Positions 7,161-10,033 of a stretch of DNA of 10,033 nucleotides are shown in pieces. Numbering within the stretch: position 1 is the stretch's first letter; each line of letters starts with the position of its first letter. The notes under the pieces are model-generated. The model searched no databases. It worked only from the letters and a program-made list of their open reading frames with translations, and was not told the origin of the DNA. A program made the translations under genes and the position numbers. Source of the stretch: Bacteroidales bacterium UBA4318 (lineage in GTDB: Bacteria; Bacteroidota; Bacteroidia; Bacteroidales; UBA932); contig DGUE01000120.1 in the NCBI GenBank assembly GCA_002393895.1, positions 1 through 10,033 on the forward strand, read 5' to 3'.

Positions 7161-8352
7161 TAACAGACCAACGATTTCGATTGTCGGTGCCGGTGCCGCC
7201 GGTTGCTTCTGCGGAGCGCAGTTGCACGAGGCTCTCCCCGGTGCCGACATTCGTATTTTCGAAGCATCTCCCAGACCTCTGGCTAAACTGGCATTGACCG
7301 GAGGCGGACGCTGCAATATCACAAATACATTCGAGACTGTCCGCAGTCTGGAAGAGGTTTATCCGCGTGGTGCATCCCTGCTTAAAAGAGCACTCGCGGC
7401 CTTTTCGTATAAAGACACCCTTGCCTGGTTCGAACGCAGGGGAGTCCGCTTCGTTGTTGAAGACGGAGGAAGGGTCTTCCCGGCATCTCAGGATGCGATG
7501 CAGATCGTAGATGTGCTCCTGGATGCCCTGAAAGGAGTAGAGATTAAGTGTGGGACGGCTGTATCCACTCTTCCGGAATCCGACATCGTAGTGATCACGA
7601 CAGGTGGCGGAGCTGGGATGCAGATATTGAATAATCTGCCGGTTGAGACTGTCCCTCCCGTGCCGTCGCTTTTCACTTTCAATATAAGCGATGCTCCAGG
7701 GGCGGGCAGAAGCACTATTACTTCCCTGATGGGCCTTGCTCAAGAAGTTATTCTGAGCATTCCCGGCACAAAGTTCCGTTCAAAAGGAGACCTCCTCATT
7801 ACGGACTGGGGGTTCAGCGGCCCTGCGGCCCTGAGCCTGTCTTCCCATGCGGCCAGACACCTGGCCGACCATGGCTATGCCTGCCCGATTTGCGTTCGCT
7901 GGTCTCTTTCCGATGAAATGCAGACCTCTGCAGAAATATCATCACTGAAAAAGTTGAACCCCAGGAAGTTGGTGCGAACCGTCCATCCCGGAGGGATTCC
8001 GAGCCGTTTATGGGAACATATTCTTGCCCGCAGCGGCCTGAGGAAAGACATAACTTGGGATGAACTTGGCAGCAAAGGGCAGAACCGTCTCGTGCAGACC
8101 CTGATCTGCGACACATACTTTATCAGCGGTAAAACCAGATTCAGGGAAGAGTTCGTCACGTGCGGAGGTGTGAGCCTGTCTTCGGTTAATCTTAACAATC
8201 TTGAATGCAAACAGCGTCCAGGCCTGTATTTTGCAGGCGAAGTACTGGACGTAGATGCAGTCACCGGAGGTTTCAACCTGCAGGCTGCCTGGTCTACGGC
8301 ATCAATAGTAGCAAAGTCAATTATAAGCAGATATGATACGCAAAATCTCTGA
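7153..8352 (+). CDS. BaiN/HI0933-family NAD(P)/FAD-dependent oxidoreductase
   Basis: This is a 399-residue two-dinucleotide-binding flavoprotein of the HI0933/YhiN/BaiN family. Visible motifs are GAGAAG (12-17) for FAD, Glu37 at the end of the second strand (IRIFE), the family signature GGGRCNITN (50-58), GGRVFP (105-110), VVITTGGG (146-153) and the C-terminal GLYFAGEVLDVDAVTGGFNL (357-376). The region after TTGGG lacks the longer segment seen in many relatives and goes straight to PPVPSLFTF. The physiological substrate of most members is unknown; BaiN itself reduces bile acid intermediates. The start must be TTG 7153: an in-frame TAG lies at 7144 and no ATG or GTG precedes the FAD motif. This overlaps the upstream gene by 8 bases. 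The gene overlaps the flavodiiron gene by 20 bases, so the two are probably translationally coupled. Confidence 0.87.
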   Translation: MLNNRPTISIVGAGAAGCFCGAQLHEALPGADIRIFEASPRPLAKLALTGGGRCNITNTFETVRSLEEVYPRGASLLKRALAAFSYKDTLAWFERRGVRFVVEDGGRVFPASQDAMQIVDVLLDALKGVEIKCGTAVSTLPESDIVVITTGGGAGMQILNNLPVETVPPVPSLFTFNISDAPGAGRSTITSLMGLAQEVILSIPGTKFRSKGDLLITDWGFSGPAALSLSSHAARHLADHGYACPICVRWSLSDEMQTSAEISSLKKLNPRKLVRTVHPGGIPSRLWEHILARSGLRKDITWDELGSKGQNRLVQTLICDTYFISGKTRFREEFVTCGGVSLSSVNLNNLECKQRPGLYFAGEVLDVDAVTGGFNLQAAWSTASIVAKSIISRYDTQNL

Positions 8353-9514
8353 TTCAGTCATCTACATCGGGACCGACGACTTTTCCGATCCCCTGTTTGA
8401 AAACCAGTATGCCCTGCCTGACGGAATGGCATACAATTCATATGTGATCCGCGACAAAAAGACAGCCATTATGGATTCCACAGATGCTCGCACAAGCAAA
8501 GCGTGGCAGAAAAATCTGATGGAAGCGCTTGATGGCGCTGTCCCTTCTTTTTTTGTGCTGCATCATCTGGAGCCGGACCATTCTTCGGAACTCGCCTGGG
8601 TGCTGGAACGCTTCCCGGATATCAAGCTTGTTGCCAGCGCAAAGCTGATCCAGATGGTGCCTCAGTTCTTCCCGGAGATCAGCCTGGAAGGGCGCACGAT
8701 TGCTGTTAAAGATGGCGATCTGCTGGAACTCGGTGCCCACACACTTCAGTTCTACACAGCACCTATGGTTCACTGGCCCGAGGTGATTGTGAGTTTCGAG
8801 AAGACCGAAAAGATACTCTTCTCGGCAGACGCATTCGGGAAGTTCGGAGCCCTGAGCCGCTGCGGCTTTGATTCTTCGGAGGATGATGACTGGGCATGCG
8901 AAGCAAGGAGATACTATTTCAACATTGTAGGCAAGTATGGCGGTCCTGTCCAAACCCTCCTGAAGAAACTTCCCGTTTCTGAAATCAAGACCATCTGCCC
9001 TCTGCATGGCCCTGTGCTCAAAGACGATCTGAGCGAATATCTTCGTCTATATAATATCTGGAGTAGCTACGGTGTTGAAACAGAGGGCGTTTTCATTGCG
9101 TGCGCATCTATACACGGTAACACGCTCAAGGTTGCTGAAAAACTGGCAGAAATGCTTCGCGAGAGGGGAGTGAAAGTGGCATTCAACGATCTTACCAGGG
9201 ATGATTCCGCCGAGGCGGTCGAAGATGCCTTCAGGTATGGAAAACTGGTCCTGGCAGCATCTTCATACGATGCCGGACTGTTCCCTCCGGCAGCCGAATT
9301 CATCTCCCACCTTCAAGATAAGAGCTGGCAGAACCGCACCGTTGGCTTGATAGAAAACGGCTCTTGGGCACCTTCTGCCGGGCGCGTGATGAAGGAGAAA
9401 TTCTCCGCCATGAAGAATGTTACCGTGCTGGAGCCACTCGTCAGCATACGAAGTGCTCTGAAAGCCGGAGACATTCCGGCCCTTGAGGCACTCTGCAATG
9501 CTCTGTTGAGCTAA
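8333..9514 (+). CDS. fprA: FprA-type flavodiiron protein (A-type flavoprotein, O2/NO reductase)
   Basis: This is a 393-residue class A flavodiiron protein with two domains. The metallo-beta-lactamase-like domain (about 1-248) has all diiron ligands: His78, Glu80, Asp82 and His83 in HLEPDHSS, His147 in MVHWPE, Asp166 in FSADAFG and His225 in LHGPV. The flavodoxin domain (about 252-393) has the FMN phosphate loop ASIHGNT (258-264), ASSYDAG (309-315) and ENGSWAP (341-347). These enzymes reduce O2 to water or NO to N2O in the cytoplasm of anaerobes, with electrons from rubredoxin or another reductase. No rubredoxin gene is visible here; the upstream flavoprotein overlaps it by 20 bases. ATG 8333 gives the N-terminus expected of the family. 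The stop codon overlaps that of the convergent DUF3737 gene. Confidence 0.94.
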   Translation: MIRKISDSVIYIGTDDFSDPLFENQYALPDGMAYNSYVIRDKKTAIMDSTDARTSKAWQKNLMEALDGAVPSFFVLHHLEPDHSSELAWVLERFPDIKLVASAKLIQMVPQFFPEISLEGRTIAVKDGDLLELGAHTLQFYTAPMVHWPEVIVSFEKTEKILFSADAFGKFGALSRCGFDSSEDDDWACEARRYYFNIVGKYGGPVQTLLKKLPVSEIKTICPLHGPVLKDDLSEYLRLYNIWSSYGVETEGVFIACASIHGNTLKVAEKLAEMLRERGVKVAFNDLTRDDSAEAVEDAFRYGKLVLAASSYDAGLFPPAAEFISHLQDKSWQNRTVGLIENGSWAPSAGRVMKEKFSAMKNVTVLEPLVSIRSALKAGDIPALEALCNALLS

Positions 9515-10033
9515 ATTTCAGTTATCTTGCAATCGGCAGGAGGCAGTATGTTGCTGTCGATTGTAATGGAACCTACCTTTCCCCGTACGCGGATGGAACC
9601 GCTGCGGGGATTCTTTATGTTGGTGATGTCGCCCTTGATGTCTGCATCGAGAACTGAGTCTTCAAAGCAGCGGTCGCACGCAGCATCGAAGGTGCAATCC
9701 TCCAGGGTCAGCCCATCGATATAGCATAAAGGCTGCTCCCCGAGTATGTGGCAGCGGACCAGTTTCAAGTTCTTGGAGTGCCATCCGAGGTATTCTCCGT
9801 CCAGCACACTGTCGTAAACGGTCACGTTTTCAGTTTCCCAGAAAGCGTCCTTTGTAACTATCCTGGAGTTGCGTATAACGGCATTCTTTACGTACTGGAA
9901 TACGTATTTGGAATCGGATTCCAGGCCATCCACATCCACATTCTCGCAGAACATGAAGGGATAGGTGCCATCGTGAAGATTCAAACCTCTCACTTTCAGG
10001 CCATTCACTTTCCAGAAAGTCTCGTCGGCATCG
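9511..10033 (-). CDS. DUF3737 family protein, parallel beta-helix-like, C-terminal part (5' end off the window)
   Basis: The reading frame is open to the right edge, so only the last 174 codons are seen; family members as I recall them are about 280 residues. The sequence has short repeating units with turn and strand signatures such as ENVDVDGL, KNAVIRNSRI, ENVTVYDSVL and KNLKLVRCHI, about 18-22 residues apart. These are typical of a right-handed parallel beta-helix and of DUF3737. The phrases KDAFWETENVTVYDS and GEYLGWHSKNL match the family's conserved core from memory. A GTG at 10008 is in frame, but codons before it (ending TFWK) continue the family pattern, so it is not the start. No catalytic function is established. 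The stop is TAG at 9513-9511, overlapping the TAA of the flavodiiron gene. Confidence 0.85.
   Translation of the reverse strand, partial: DADETFWKVNGLKVRGLNLHDGTYPFMFCENVDVDGLESDSKYVFQYVKNAVIRNSRIVTKDAFWETENVTVYDSVLDGEYLGWHSKNLKLVRCHILGEQPLCYIDGLTLEDCTFDAACDRCFEDSVLDADIKGDITNIKNPRSGSIRVRGKVGSITIDSNILPPADCKITEI

Noticed and set aside
6997..7743. Open frame (248 codons) antisense to the coiled-coil tail and flavoprotein genes
   Set aside because: It is low-complexity Gln/Arg/Leu sequence produced by reverse reading of the Pro/Glu/Val/Ala repeats. It has no promoter or domain.
9524..9570. Inverted repeat TGCAATCG / CGATTGTA near the DUF3737 3' end as a terminator
   Set aside because: It has only 8 pairs including a G-T, a loop of more than 20 bases and no T tract on either side.

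Overview
The window looks like a piece of a Bacteroidota chromosome, most likely an anaerobic Bacteroidales. The reasons are AT-rich promoter patches carrying the Bacteroidota -7 element TAnnTTTG, starts without Shine-Dalgarno sequences, a Bacteroidota-style fused nucleoside kinase, a DUF3737 protein and a flavodiiron protein. It is gene-dense and ordinary in base composition. I saw no mobile element, tRNA, rRNA or CRISPR array, and no gene-free stretch exceeds 100 bases.

Layout. (1) Bases 1-2121, minus strand: a two-gene operon encoding a secreted, strongly acidic outer-membrane beta-barrel protein and then a PotA-type polyamine ABC ATPase. Their stop and start codons overlap in TAATG, and potA runs off the left edge. 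(2) Bases 2159-2195: a compact divergent promoter pair. (3) Bases 2214-3884, plus strand: a 556-residue nucleoside (uridine-type) kinase with a TGS / ThrRS-editing-like N-terminal half. It ends 2 bases from the convergent queF, and its probable terminator hairpin lies inside the 3' end of queF. (4) Bases 3887-5030, minus strand: a queuosine operon with a YhhQ-family precursor transporter followed after 1 base by QueF, the preQ0 reductase. Its ~50-base leader contains a possible, very small preQ1-I-like aptamer just before the transporter start. (5) Bases 5085-5113: a second divergent promoter pair. (6) Bases 5140-6288, plus strand: an iron-dependent alcohol dehydrogenase. (7) Bases 6342-9514, plus strand: a probable three-gene operon with overlapping reading frames. 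It encodes an exported coiled-coil protein with a Pro/Glu/Val/Ala-rich tail, a BaiN/HI0933-type flavoprotein starting at TTG, and an FprA-type flavodiiron protein. (8) Bases 9511-10033, minus strand: the C-terminal part of a DUF3737 beta-helix protein, whose stop codon overlaps that of the flavodiiron gene.

How the genes relate. The first operon suggests polyamine uptake through a dedicated outer-membrane pore. The queuosine pair suggests salvage of preQ0/preQ1, possibly with feedback from preQ1. The alcohol dehydrogenase, flavoprotein and flavodiiron protein fit NAD(P)H-linked redox metabolism and O2/NO detoxification in an anaerobe. The most interesting observations are the riboswitch candidate, the porin-potA coupling, the terminator embedded in queF, and the flavoprotein/flavodiiron operon headed by an unknown exported coiled-coil protein.
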